Shown here: piece after piece, positions 7,110-14,107 of the stretch
Layout: every line of letters begins with the position of its first letter
Position numbering within the stretch: the first letter of the stretch is position 1
Assembly: GCA_018714665.1 (NCBI GenBank)
Contig: DVNA01000148.1
Location: 1 to 19,605 of the forward strand
Source of the DNA: Candidatus Gallibacteroides avistercoris
Lineage (GTDB): Bacteria; Bacteroidota; Bacteroidia; Bacteroidales; CHK158-818
DNA length: 19,605 bases
Direction of reading: 5' to 3'
Notes under the pieces: generated by a model
Databases searched by the model: none
Seen by the model: the letters and a program-made list of their open reading frames with translations, nothing else
What the model was told of the DNA's origin: nothing
Translations under genes and position numbers: made by a program

Positions 7110-8045
7110 TTACCTTAGTTTTAAAACATCGCCCGGCGTAGCTACATAGTCGCTCGACTTGTCGTTCATCTTGTAGAGGTTTTTCAGCCGGATGCCGTAT
7201 CGCTGCGAAATGGAATACATGGACTCGCCCCCTTTGACGACGTGCGTCTGGTAGGGTTTCTGGGCCTTGCGGTTTTTCTTTTCCAGGTAAATAATGTCCC
7301 CTTCGGTAAGCTGGTAATTGACGGGAATTTCATTGTAGTCGGCCAACCCCACGGTTTTGAACCCAAACTCGGCGGCAATGTACGAAAGCAGGTCTCCCTC
7401 CCGTACAATGACATATATCAAGCCGTTGGCCTTATATACCTGATGCGGGGTATAGTCTTCGGGCAAGTTTTTATTGCGCACCACAGTACTCTTTTTAGAG
7501 GTTTTATGCTTGCCGGCCATTTTATCATACTGGTCGAGATCGTAATCTTCAATAATCTTGATCAGTTTGCTGGCATAAGCCTTGTCGGTGGCGTAACCGC
7601 ACCGTTGCAACCCCCGGGCCCACCCCTTGTAGTCGGTGATGCGCAATTCGAAGAGAGAGGCATAGCGGGAACGGCCGGTCAAAAACTTCGAGTGGTCTTC
7701 GTACGACTCTTCGGCATGACGGTATTTGCGGAAACATTCGCCCTCCTCGTCGTCGTCGTGATAAACGGCCGGGCCTTTCCAATCGTGGCATTTGATGCCG
7801 AAGTGGTTGTTCGACTTGCGGGCCAGCTGACCCTTCCCGGCTCCCGACTCCAACAGCCCCTGCGCCAGGGTAATACTGGCCGGGATTTTATATTTCTGCT
7901 GCTGCTCCATCGCGATATCCTTATAATCTTCGATGTAATAGAGATAGAGCTGGTTGCGCACCTGCGCCGAAACAGCCGAAGAGTATCCGACAAAAACAAG
8001 CGATAGAAAAAGAAGATAGACTGCTTTGCTTACATATCTATTCAT
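7110..8045 (-). CDS. Exported N-acetylglucosaminidase (GH73) with two C-terminal LysM domains
   Basis: A 311-residue peptidoglycan hydrolase. The signal peptide spans 1-27 (MNRYVSKAVYLLFLSLVFVG ... AVSA). The GH73 domain runs about 45-175, with ITLAQGLLESGAGKG holding the predicted catalytic E66 and SNNHFGIKC and the acidic HDDDEEGECFRKY following, as in FlgJ/AcmA-type enzymes. Two LysM peptidoglycan-binding modules occupy about 211-254 and 267-309 (YVIVREGDLLSYIAAEFG; HVVKGGESMYSISQRYG). The frame stays open upstream to 8654, but that extension is antisense to cdd and lies upstream of the promoter, so it is not used. ATG 8045 sits directly before a textbook signal peptide; an ATG two codons upstream (8051) is an alternative. 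It is the first gene of an operon with the GNAT gene and divergent from cdd. It probably acts in cell-wall turnover or daughter-cell separation. Confidence 0.93.
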   Translation of the reverse strand: MNRYVSKAVYLLFLSLVFVGYSSAVSAQVRNQLYLYYIEDYKDIAMEQQQKYKIPASITLAQGLLESGAGKGQLARKSNNHFGIKCHDWKGPAVYHDDDEEGECFRKYRHAEESYEDHSKFLTGRSRYASLFELRITDYKGWARGLQRCGYATDKAYASKLIKIIEDYDLDQYDKMAGKHKTSKKSTVVRNKNLPEDYTPHQVYKANGLIYVIVREGDLLSYIAAEFGFKTVGLADYNEIPVNYQLTEGDIIYLEKKNRKAQKPYQTHVVKGGESMYSISQRYGIRLKNLYKMNDKSSDYVATPGDVLKLR

Positions 8046-8088
8046 AACCATGTCTGCGTGAAGTTTGTATTTCTTTTTTGTTTCCGCA

Positions 8089-8096
8089 CAAAAGTA
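8089..8096 (-). promoter_or_regulatory. -7 element of the glucosaminidase-GNAT operon
   Basis: Minus-strand TACTTTTG matches TAnnTTTG, about 44 nt upstream of the ATG at 8045. The -33 position holds TGTG (8117-8120), one base off TTTG. This site settles the start, since the longer open frame would begin upstream of it. Confidence 0.6.
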
Positions 8097-8108
8097 GCTA
8101 AAAAAAAG

Positions 8109-8116
8109 TATCTTTA
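8109..8116 (+). promoter_or_regulatory. Possible -7 element of cdd
   Basis: TATCTTTA differs from TAnnTTTG in its last base and lies 35 nt upstream of the cdd ATG. No good -33 element is seen at the usual spacing. It overlaps the -33 region of the divergent glucosaminidase promoter, so the two may compete for RNA polymerase. Confidence 0.4.
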
Positions 8117-8150
8117 CACACCCGAGCAAATACATTAAAGAAAAAATAGC

Positions 8151-8627
8151 ATGAGAGAAGTGAAAATATGCACGGTCTTTACCGAATATCAAAACCATGA
8201 ACTGCCGGCTACCGACACCAACCTGGTAGCCCGGGCACAGGAGGCGGCCCGTAACGCCTATGCCCCCTATTCGCAATTCTATGTGGGAGCGGCCCTTTTG
8301 CTGGACGACGGCAGGGTGGTAACCGGAAACAACCAAGAGAATGCGGCCTATCCTTCGGGATTGTGCGCCGAACGGGTTGCCCTGTTCGCGGCCGGAGCCC
8401 AAGGGGGTTCGCAGGAAATCGCGGCCATAGCCATCGCCGCCTACAACGCTTCGGGATTCACTCCCAAACCGGTCTCCCCCTGCGGGGCCTGTCGACAAGT
8501 ACTGTTGGAGTACGAAAAACGCCAGCAAAAACCAATCCGAATCATCCTTTCGGGAGCGGGAAACTCCTACATCGCTCCATCGGCCGTATCGCTGATGCCC
8601 CTCTATTTCGACAGCTCGTTCCTGTAA
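8151..8627 (+). CDS. cdd: Cytidine deaminase
   Basis: A 158-residue cytosolic enzyme that deaminates cytidine and deoxycytidine to uridine and deoxyuridine in pyrimidine salvage. The zinc site is complete: C72-A-E74 (SGLCAERVALF), where C72 binds zinc and E74 shuttles protons, and PCGAC with C111 and C114. Use of three cysteines rather than His+Cys+Cys places it in the homotetrameric class, and the length fits. VGAALLLDDGRVVTGNNQEN before the zinc motif is the usual substrate-binding strand region (FxVGA and N-x-E). The ATG at 8151 gives an N-terminal stretch of about 20 residues before the core, slightly longer than the minimal enzyme. It is divergent from the glucosaminidase gene (105 bp apart) and ends at a hairpin before dnaX. 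Confidence 0.95.
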   Translation: MREVKICTVFTEYQNHELPATDTNLVARAQEAARNAYAPYSQFYVGAALLLDDGRVVTGNNQENAAYPSGLCAERVALFAAGAQGGSQEIAAIAIAAYNASGFTPKPVSPCGACRQVLLEYEKRQQKPIRIILSGAGNSYIAPSAVSLMPLYFDSSFL

Positions 8628-8656
8628 ACAAGTACAGCGGCGTACAATCGCCAAGC

Positions 8657-8686
8657 GTGTAAAAGGAGTTTTATTTTACACCTTTT
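8657..8686 (+). terminator. Hairpin terminator after cdd
   Basis: Perfect 8-bp inverted repeat GTGTAAAA (8657-8664) / TTTTACAC (8674-8681) with a 9-nt loop, followed by CTTTTCTT. It lies 30 nt past the cdd stop and overlaps the upstream half of the dnaX promoter. Confidence 0.6.
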
Positions 8687-8699
8687 CTTCGTATCTTTG
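8669..8699 (+). promoter_or_regulatory. Promoter of dnaX-corA
   Basis: TATCTTTG (8692-8699) is a perfect -7 match, with TTTT (8669-8672) at -33 spacing (19 nt). The dnaX ATG is 36 nt downstream of the -7 box. Confidence 0.7.
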
Positions 8700-8735
8700 A
8701 GACAAGTTTAAACGAATCCGAATACTCAAATCGAC

Positions 8736-10508
8736 ATGGACAGTTACATTGTTTCAGCGAGAAAATACCGCCCCTCCACCTTTCGGTCGGTAGTGGGTCA
8801 GAAGGCCCTGACGCAGACGCTGAAAAACGCGATAGACTCCCACAAGCTGGCGCACGCCTACCTCTTTTGCGGCCCCCGCGGCGTAGGAAAAACCTCGTGT
8901 GCCCGTATCTTTGCCAAGACAATCAATTGCCTGCACCCTACCCCCGAAGGGGAGGCGTGCAACGAATGTGAATCGTGCCGGGCATTCAACGAACAGCGGT
9001 CGTTCAACATCTCGGAGCTGGACGCCGCCTCGAACAACTCGGTAGAGGATATCCGCCAACTGACCGACCAGGTACGTATCCCTCCCCAGATAGGGCAATA
9101 CAAGGTCTTTATCATCGACGAAGTGCACATGTTGTCGCAAGCGGCCTTCAACGCCTTCCTCAAAACCCTGGAAGAGCCGCCGCACCACGCCATCTTTATC
9201 CTGGCCACGACGGAAAAGCACAAAATTCTGCCTACGATTCTCTCCCGTTGCCAGATATACGACTTTCAACGCATCGGGGTAGCCGATATTGTGGAACAAC
9301 TGCAATACATCGCCTCGCAGGAGGGTATCTCGGCCGAAGACAACGCCCTGAACGTCATTGCCCAGAAAGCGGACGGAGGGATGCGCGACGCCCTCTCCAT
9401 CTTCGACCAGGTTACCAGCTTCACCGGAGGGAACATCACCTACCAGGCCGTCATAAACAACCTCAACGTGCTGGATTACGAATACTACTTCCGGCTGACA
9501 GAGGCTTTTTTGAGCCATTCCGTCAGCGATGCGTTGCTGTTGTTCGACCAGGTACTCAACAAAGGGTTCGACGCCCAGCACTTCATATCGGGCATGGGAA
9601 GCCACCTGCGCGACCTGCTCGTATGCAAAGACCCCGTTACATTGCCGTTGTTGGAGGCATCGGCTTCGGTACGCGAACGGTACGCCCAACAGGCGGCGCA
9701 ATGCCAGCTACCGTTCCTCTACAAAGCGATGGAACTGAGTAATGAGTGCGATTTGAACTACCGCGTGAGCAAAAACAAACGACTGCTGATCGAATTGACC
9801 CTGATACGTATCTGCCAACTCGGACAACAGCCGCAAACGGGCAATGCCGTACAGGCCCCTCCCTTGCAGGCGGTAAGCAACCCCGGTACCCCACAGCCAA
9901 CGCCGGCTGTTGCACCGGCAACCCCGAAAACGACACCGGCCCCCCCGGCCATGTCGGTACACTCTCCTGCATCGCCGACAACGACCCAGACCCCTCCTCC
10001 GCAGTTCAAGGTTCCGGAGGTGCCTGCTGCCAAAACACCCCCGACAAAAACGGCAACCGCCATCCCGAGCATATCCATCAAGAACCCGAAAGTACAGAAG
10101 GAGGAACCGACAAACAGGGACAAAATGCAATCCGTACCCGAGATGAATACTCCTTTCGATGAAAAGATGTTGACGGAGGCATGGTTGAAATTTACCCAGA
10201 CAATCCCTACCGAAGCCCTGCTGATCAAAACCATGCAGTTGTGCTTGCCTCACCTGCTGGACAGCCAGACCTTTGAAGTGGCCGTAGAAAATCCCGACCA
10301 GATAGAACGGTTGAACCAAAAGGCGCCCGATCTGTTGCTTTTCTTAAAACAGCAGCTGAAAAACTCCCACATCCAGATGCAAATACGCCAAAGCGCGCGG
10401 GAAGAACGGAAGAGAGTATTCAGCCAACTGGAAAAGTTTGAATACATGGTAAGGAAAAATCCCCAACTGGCAGACCTGACAAAAACATTCGGATTGGAAT
10501 TGTCTTAA
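8736..10508 (+). CDS. dnaX: DNA polymerase III subunit tau/gamma (clamp loader ATPase)
   Basis: A 590-residue AAA+ subunit of the clamp loader, which opens and loads the sliding clamp and ties the polymerase cores to the replisome. It opens with the diagnostic ARKYRPSTFRSVVGQ. Walker A is at 46-53 (GPRGVGKT), a four-cysteine zinc module at C65, C75, C78 and C81, Walker B at about 126-129 (IIDE, then VHML), and the SRC sensor motif at 170-172. Domain III follows to about residue 360. A Pro/Thr/Ala-rich linker covers about 365-460, and a C-terminal domain from about 470 to 590 should contact the polymerase alpha subunit. Full length argues for the tau form. I saw no A-AAA-AAG slippery site that would make gamma. 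It is first in an operon, with corA 22 nt downstream. Confidence 0.96.
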   Translation: MDSYIVSARKYRPSTFRSVVGQKALTQTLKNAIDSHKLAHAYLFCGPRGVGKTSCARIFAKTINCLHPTPEGEACNECESCRAFNEQRSFNISELDAASNNSVEDIRQLTDQVRIPPQIGQYKVFIIDEVHMLSQAAFNAFLKTLEEPPHHAIFILATTEKHKILPTILSRCQIYDFQRIGVADIVEQLQYIASQEGISAEDNALNVIAQKADGGMRDALSIFDQVTSFTGGNITYQAVINNLNVLDYEYYFRLTEAFLSHSVSDALLLFDQVLNKGFDAQHFISGMGSHLRDLLVCKDPVTLPLLEASASVRERYAQQAAQCQLPFLYKAMELSNECDLNYRVSKNKRLLIELTLIRICQLGQQPQTGNAVQAPPLQAVSNPGTPQPTPAVAPATPKTTPAPPAMSVHSPASPTTTQTPPPQFKVPEVPAAKTPPTKTATAIPSISIKNPKVQKEEPTNRDKMQSVPEMNTPFDEKMLTEAWLKFTQTIPTEALLIKTMQLCLPHLLDSQTFEVAVENPDQIERLNQKAPDLLLFLKQQLKNSHIQMQIRQSAREERKRVFSQLEKFEYMVRKNPQLADLTKTFGLELS

Positions 10509-10530
10509 CTTAAAACGGCACATAATCAAC

Positions 10531-11604
10531 ATGAAAAAACAGGCCTCTTCGCTGCACCGAAAAAGAAAACGTACCCGGAACTCCCTGTTGATGGAGAGTC
10601 TGTTATATACCGGCGACAAGAATACGGATACGCGTATCCGGCTGATCCAATACGAAGCAAACGGTTATTCCTCGTCGGACATTACGGATATCAAGAAACT
10701 GCATGGAGCTTTAAAAGGGTCATCCATTTACTGGATAACCGTATCGGGTATGTCCAATCCCGAAAAAATAGAGCAACTGGGAAACCTCTTAGGGTTGCAT
10801 CGTCTCGACATACAGGACATTTTAACCGCCCAACATATCTCCAAAATAGAGATATACGAAGACAAAACTCTGCTGTTGGTAAATACCTTCTTCTACAACG
10901 GCAAGGAGTTACAACAGGAGCACCTCGGCATTGTTCTGGGACAGGACTTTGTCGTCTCGTTTCAAGAGAGTTCGCAACCTCTGTTCGAGAATGTACTCAA
11001 AGCCATCGAGGCAAATACGACAAAGGTACGCAACCGGTCGGTCGATTTTCTGTTCGGACTGCTGTGCAACAACATATTGAGTAACTACATCGAAACCGTA
11101 GCACAGCTCGAAGAAGATTTAGACAACCTGGAAGAAGAGTTATCTACGGGTAATCCTTCGGATGATTTTCTGATCCGGTTACAACAAAAACGGCACGACT
11201 ACCTGCAAATGAGAAAATCGATCACCCCATTAAAAGAAAACTTCAACAAGCTGACTTTTAATGATAACAGCCTGATGAAGGAGGAGAACCTTATCTACCT
11301 GAACGACCTGCGCGACCGACTCAACTTCATCGTACAGAGTTTGGAAATCTGCCACGAAACAATGAAATCGCTCATGGAGTTGTACGTATCGAGCAACGAC
11401 ATGAAGATGAACGAAATCATGAAACGGCTCACGGCCGTTACCACGCTGTTCATCCCCTTGACTTTTGTGGTAGGGGTTTGGGGTATGAACTTCCAGTTCA
11501 TGCCGGAACTGGGGTGGAAATACGGATACCTGGCGGCCTGGATCGTGATGCTGCTGATTGCCGTTGCAGTGGGATGGTACATCAAAAAGCGGAAATGGTT
11601 TTAA
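10531..11604 (+). CDS. corA: CorA-family magnesium/cobalt transporter
   Basis: A 357-residue inner-membrane divalent-cation channel that takes up Mg2+ (also Co2+/Ni2+) as a homopentamer. A large cytoplasmic alpha/beta and long-helix region covers about 1-295, including coiled-coil-like stretches (QLEEDLDNLEEELS; LQQKRHDYLQMRKS). Two C-terminal transmembrane helices lie at about 300-319 and 329-349. The invariant pore-mouth motif GMN is at 318-320 (VWGMNFQFMPEL), with MPEL following as in the family. A short basic tail (KKRKWF) ends the protein. The first 20 residues are very basic (KKQASSLHRKRKRTRN); the internal ATG at residue 21 is an alternative start, but the upstream ATG lies only 22 nt after dnaX and fits an operon. 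It ends before the shared terminator at 11696. Confidence 0.95.
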   Translation: MKKQASSLHRKRKRTRNSLLMESLLYTGDKNTDTRIRLIQYEANGYSSSDITDIKKLHGALKGSSIYWITVSGMSNPEKIEQLGNLLGLHRLDIQDILTAQHISKIEIYEDKTLLLVNTFFYNGKELQQEHLGIVLGQDFVVSFQESSQPLFENVLKAIEANTTKVRNRSVDFLFGLLCNNILSNYIETVAQLEEDLDNLEEELSTGNPSDDFLIRLQQKRHDYLQMRKSITPLKENFNKLTFNDNSLMKEENLIYLNDLRDRLNFIVQSLEICHETMKSLMELYVSSNDMKMNEIMKRLTAVTTLFIPLTFVVGVWGMNFQFMPELGWKYGYLAAWIVMLLIAVAVGWYIKKRKWF

Positions 11605-11695
11605 CCCCGCAGTTTCTGGACAACCGCTCTCTCCACAGCTCTCTGTTTTAGGTTTGACTGGCATAGTCCTCTTCTCTGCGGAGGGAAAAACATAA

Positions 11696-11737
11696 AAAAT
11701 GAGGAGAACACCGGATGACCGATATTCTCCTCATTTT
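11696..11737. terminator. Strong bidirectional terminator between corA and the tRNA cluster
   Basis: Perfect 13-bp inverted repeat AAAATGAGGAGAA (11696-11708) / TTCTCCTCATTTT (11725-11737) with a 16-nt loop. A- and T-rich ends on both sides let it stop corA (+) and the tRNA transcript (-), whose last tRNA ends 4 nt away. Confidence 0.9.
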
Positions 11738-11741
11738 CTTC

Positions 11742-11828
11742 TGGTGTCCGAGATGAGATTCGAACTCACACAGGCTTACGCCCACCACCCCCTCAAAGTG
11801 GCGTGTCTACCAATTTCACCACCCGGAC
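11742..11828 (-). tRNA. tRNA-Leu (anticodon GAG)
   Basis: Folds as a class II tRNA. Acceptor GTCCGGG pairs with CTCGGAC, and the D-loop is AAATTGGTAGA. Anticodon stem CCACT/GGTGG carries loop TTGAGGG, so the anticodon is GAG. There is a long variable arm (TGGGCGTAAGCCT), T-arm GTGAG-TTCGAAT-CTCAT and discriminator A. The 3' CCA is encoded (87 nt). It reads CUC/CUU and is last of a three-tRNA transcript. Confidence 0.95.
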
Positions 11829-11832
11829 AATC

Positions 11833-11920
11833 TGGTGCCCAAAACAGGACTCGAACCTGCACGTTTTTAACAAACACTAGTCCCTGAAACTAGCGCGTCT
11901 ACCAATTCCGCCATTTGGGC
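11833..11920 (-). tRNA. tRNA-Leu (anticodon CAG)
   Basis: Class II tRNA. Acceptor GCCCAAA/TTTGGGC, anticodon stem CTAGT/ACTAG with loop TTCAGGG giving anticodon CAG, long variable arm, T-arm GCAGG-TTCGAGT-CCTGT, discriminator A and encoded CCA (88 nt). It reads CUG. Four nucleotides separate it from the next Leu tRNA. Confidence 0.95.
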
Positions 11921-11943
11921 CTGGCTACTCCTTTTCGAGCAAG

Positions 11944-12016
11944 AGCGAAAGACGGGACTCGAACCCGCGACCCTAACCTTGGCAAGGTTATGCTCTACCA
12001 ACTGAGCTACTTTCGC
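11944..12016 (-). tRNA. tRNA-Gly (anticodon GCC)
   Basis: A 73-nt tRNA. Acceptor GCGAAAG/CTTTCGC, anticodon stem TAACC/GGTTA with loop TTGCCAA (anticodon GCC), T-arm GCGGG-TTCGAGT-CCCGT, discriminator U. CCA is not encoded, unlike the two Leu tRNAs in the same cluster. It is first in the transcript, 10 nt downstream of a perfect -7 box. Confidence 0.95.
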
Positions 12017-12026
12017 AATTGCGGTG

Positions 12027-12058
12027 CAAATATAGAACAAGATTTGCTTCCGTGCAAA
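12027..12058 (-). promoter_or_regulatory. Promoter of the tRNA Gly-Leu-Leu cluster
   Basis: Minus-strand TTTG (12055-12058), a 20-nt spacer and TATATTTG (12034-12027) form a perfect Bacteroidetes promoter. The mature tRNA-Gly begins 10 nt downstream, so the 5' leader is only a few nucleotides. Confidence 0.85.
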
Positions 12059-12103
12059 TGAATGAAATACTTTTTTAATCACCTTGGCTGTTTCACCCCT
12101 CTT

Positions 12104-12121
12104 CCGGCATCAAAATGCCGG
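12104..12121 (-). other. Hairpin spanning the folE stop codon
   Basis: CCGGCAT (12104-12110) and ATGCCGG (12115-12121) pair perfectly around a 4-nt loop, and the TGA stop (12112-12110) lies at the loop edge. No T-run follows on the minus strand, so it is not a standard terminator. It may protect the mRNA 3' end or slow read-through into the tRNA cluster. Confidence 0.5.
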
Positions 12122-12709
12122 ACGCTTAATCAACGAAATGAACTCTTCGCGAGTTTTCAACTCGTTGAAAGCTCCCGTAAAATCGGAGGTGGTGGTTATC
12201 GAATGTTGCTTTTCTATACCTCTCATCTGCATACACATGTGCTGTGCTTCTATCACAACCATCACACCCAACGGGTTCAATACGCGTTGCAAACAATCCT
12301 TGATTTGCAGGGTAAGCCGCTCCTGAATCTGCAACCGACGGGCATACACATCTACAATGCGGGCTATTTTACTCAGTCCGGTAATGTATTTGTTGGGGAT
12401 GTAGGCCACGTGCGCTTTCCCGAAAAAGGGCAACATATGGTGCTCGCACATCGAATAGAAATCGATGTCCTTGACGATGACCATCTGCCGGTAATTTTCG
12501 CGGAACATGGCCGACGAAATAATCTCTTCGGGATCTTGTCCGTACCCTTTGGTCAGAAACTGCATCGCCTTGGCTATGCGTTCGGGCGTTCTGAGCAACC
12601 CCTCACGGTTCACATCTTCGCCCAACAGCTCTAAAATAGACCTGTAATGGTACGCCAACTGACGGCGAACCTCTTCTTTGGCTGTTACTGCCGATTCTCT
12701 ATCGTTCAT
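12110..12709 (-). CDS. folE: GTP cyclohydrolase I
   Basis: A 199-residue cytosolic enzyme that turns GTP into 7,8-dihydroneopterin triphosphate, the first step to folate and other pterins. It is the canonical zinc type: C88 and H91 in SMCEHHMLPFFGKAHVAYIP and C159 in HMCMQMRG bind zinc. The 71-residue spacing C88 to C159 equals that of the E. coli enzyme (C110/C181). REGLLRTPERIAKA (about 35-48) and GLSKIARIVDVYARRLQIQE (about 111-130) are further family signatures. The ATG at 12709 overlaps the stop of the SPOR gene as ATGA, implying translational coupling. Length is normal for a bacterial form. A stem-loop covers the stop codon and the tRNA cluster lies downstream on the same strand. Confidence 0.96.
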   Translation of the reverse strand: MNDRESAVTAKEEVRRQLAYHYRSILELLGEDVNREGLLRTPERIAKAMQFLTKGYGQDPEEIISSAMFRENYRQMVIVKDIDFYSMCEHHMLPFFGKAHVAYIPNKYITGLSKIARIVDVYARRLQIQERLTLQIKDCLQRVLNPLGVMVVIEAQHMCMQMRGIEKQHSITTTSDFTGAFNELKTREEFISLIKRPAF

Positions 12710-13230
12710 GGATTGTCTGAGGCATTGGGGGATGATCCGTATATCGGGAACCGGACGTTGTCCTGTACGATATACATCTCTTTGCCCATCTTGGGCAACT
12801 CTCTTTTGAGCAGACGCAAACGGGCATCAGCCTCTTCGTAGGTACGGAAGTTTCCTACTCTCAACCGCCATACGGGGGCATTGAAGGTGATGTAGGTCTC
12901 CATCTGCGGATCTATCTCTTTTATCTGTTTCTCTTTCTGGGAGGCCTCCTGCTTGGATCTGCGCTGGTCATTCCCCGAGTAAACCTGGATGCGGTAACCC
13001 GGCGTAACGATATAGGAGACGTTGTTTATCCGTTCCAGTGTACTTCCCTCTCCAAATTTACCCATCCGGGCATTCAACCGGGCATCCTGATGTATGGTTA
13101 CCTTTCCTCCCTGGTTGGAGTTCTGCAAATGGTTTACCAGAGTCGTGTTACGCTCTTGTGCGGCCAAGGTCAGGCTCACGGCGAAAGCGGCTCCTGTAAA
13201 TACAATTTTCTTTAAGGATGTTATCTCCAT
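12706..13230 (-). CDS. Exported SPOR-domain protein
   Basis: A 174-residue protein. Residues 1-24 are a signal peptide (..FAVSLTLAA, then QERN), and the lack of a lipobox suggests a periplasmic protein. A charged linker follows to about residue 75. A SPOR domain fills about 77-158: GYRIQVYSGNDQRRSKQEAS, then the strand WRLRVGNFRTYEEADARLRL and a final YIVQDNVRFP strand. SPOR domains bind peptidoglycan stripped of stem peptides and often localise to division septa; that role is inferred for this protein. Its last codons overlap the folE start (ATGA). It lies downstream of the tpiA terminator. Its promoter is not clear: TTTG at 13264-13267 (minus) is followed after 21 nt by TATATTAG, an imperfect -7 box only a few nucleotides from the ATG. 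Confidence 0.87.
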   Translation of the reverse strand: MEITSLKKIVFTGAAFAVSLTLAAQERNTTLVNHLQNSNQGGKVTIHQDARLNARMGKFGEGSTLERINNVSYIVTPGYRIQVYSGNDQRRSKQEASQKEKQIKEIDPQMETYITFNAPVWRLRVGNFRTYEEADARLRLLKRELPKMGKEMYIVQDNVRFPIYGSSPNASDNP

Positions 13231-13262
13231 ACCTAATATAACTTGTCTGGTCTGAAAAATTC

Positions 13263-13295
13263 AAAGAAACCCGCTCCGTAAGAACGGGCTTCTTT
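13263..13295 (-). terminator. Terminator after tpiA
   Basis: Minus-strand stem AAAGAAGCCCG / CGGGTTTCTTT (arms 13285-13295 and 13263-13273, one G-U pair) with an 11-nt loop, about 15 nt past the tpiA stop, followed by a T-rich tract. It separates tpiA from the SPOR-folE pair. Confidence 0.75.
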
Positions 13296-13310
13296 TATGG
13301 ATGGATTGGT

Positions 13311-14066
13311 TTAAAATGCGTTGATAATGGTCATAAAGCTGTCAGCTTTCAACGAGGCTCCACCGATAAGACCTCCGTCCACGTCGGGGTTGGAGAAGAG
13401 TTCTTTGGCATTTCCGGCATTGCAGCTTCCGCCATACAGGATGGAGGTGTTGTCGGCTACCTCTTTTCCGTATTTGTCAGCGATGGTTTTACGGATGAAA
13501 GCGTGCATTTCCTGAGCCTGTTCGGGTGTGGCCGTTTTGCCGGTACCGATGGCCCAAACGGGTTCGTAAGCCAAGATGATCTTTCCGAAATCTTCGGCCG
13601 AGAGGTTGAACAGGGCTTCTTCAATTTGGGTCTTTACTACGTCGAAATGTTTGCCGGCTTCTCTCTCTTCCAATACTTCGCCGATACAGAAGATAGGGGT
13701 CAATCCGTTTTCGAGTGCCAAAGCTACTTTGTCTTTGAGGATAGCAGAGGTTTCTCCGTAGTATGCACGACGTTCGGAGTGTCCCAGGATCACGTATTTG
13801 GCTCCGGTTGAAGCTACCATCTCGGCAGAAACTTCTCCGGTATAAGCTCCCGATTTTTTATCGGCGCAGTTTTCGGCTGCAACACCTATCTTGTTGGTAT
13901 CGATAGCGGCCGTGATGCTTGCCAAATGGATGAAGGGGGTTCCGATTACTACGTCGCAGTTGGGGGTTACGTTTGCCAATGCAGCGTTCAATTCAGTTGC
14001 CAATGCAAGTCCTTCTTGCAAGGTTTTGTTCATTTTCCAGTTTCCTGCAACAATGTTCTTTCTCAT
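13311..14066 (-). CDS. tpiA: Triosephosphate isomerase
   Basis: A 251-residue cytosolic TIM-barrel enzyme interconverting dihydroxyacetone phosphate and glyceraldehyde 3-phosphate in glycolysis. All catalytic elements are present: N9 and K11 in AGNWKMNKT, H96 in ILGHSERR, E168 in AYEPVWAIGTGKTAT, which includes the flexible loop 6, and the phosphate-binding YGGS (about 211-214) and GGLIGGASL (about 231-239). Length is standard. The ATG at 14066 starts the conserved first strand directly. It lies 41 nt downstream of the MauE/DoxX gene, so it is probably transcribed with it, and it is followed by a terminator. Confidence 0.97.
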   Translation of the reverse strand: MRKNIVAGNWKMNKTLQEGLALATELNAALANVTPNCDVVIGTPFIHLASITAAIDTNKIGVAAENCADKKSGAYTGEVSAEMVASTGAKYVILGHSERRAYYGETSAILKDKVALALENGLTPIFCIGEVLEEREAGKHFDVVKTQIEEALFNLSAEDFGKIILAYEPVWAIGTGKTATPEQAQEMHAFIRKTIADKYGKEVADNTSILYGGSCNAGNAKELFSNPDVDGGLIGGASLKADSFMTIINAF

Positions 14067-14107
14067 TTTCTTTACAGTTTATTTAGGTAGATAAAAAATA
14101 TGTCCTT

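Noticed and set aside
8046..8654. N-terminal extension giving a 514-residue protein for the glucosaminidase gene
   Set aside because: The extra ~200 residues are antisense to cdd, have no domain, and lie upstream of the -7 box at 8089-8096. A textbook signal peptide begins at 8045.
8736..10508. Programmed frameshift in dnaX producing a short gamma subunit
   Set aside because: I searched the stretch around codons 360-470 for an A-AAA-AAG or similar slippery heptamer followed by a stem-loop and saw none.
11867..12082. Small open frames across the tRNA cluster (also 18402-18608)
   Set aside because: They are translations of tRNA genes; the typical VAQLVEH..VAGSSPVF string is a well-known artefact of tRNA DNA.
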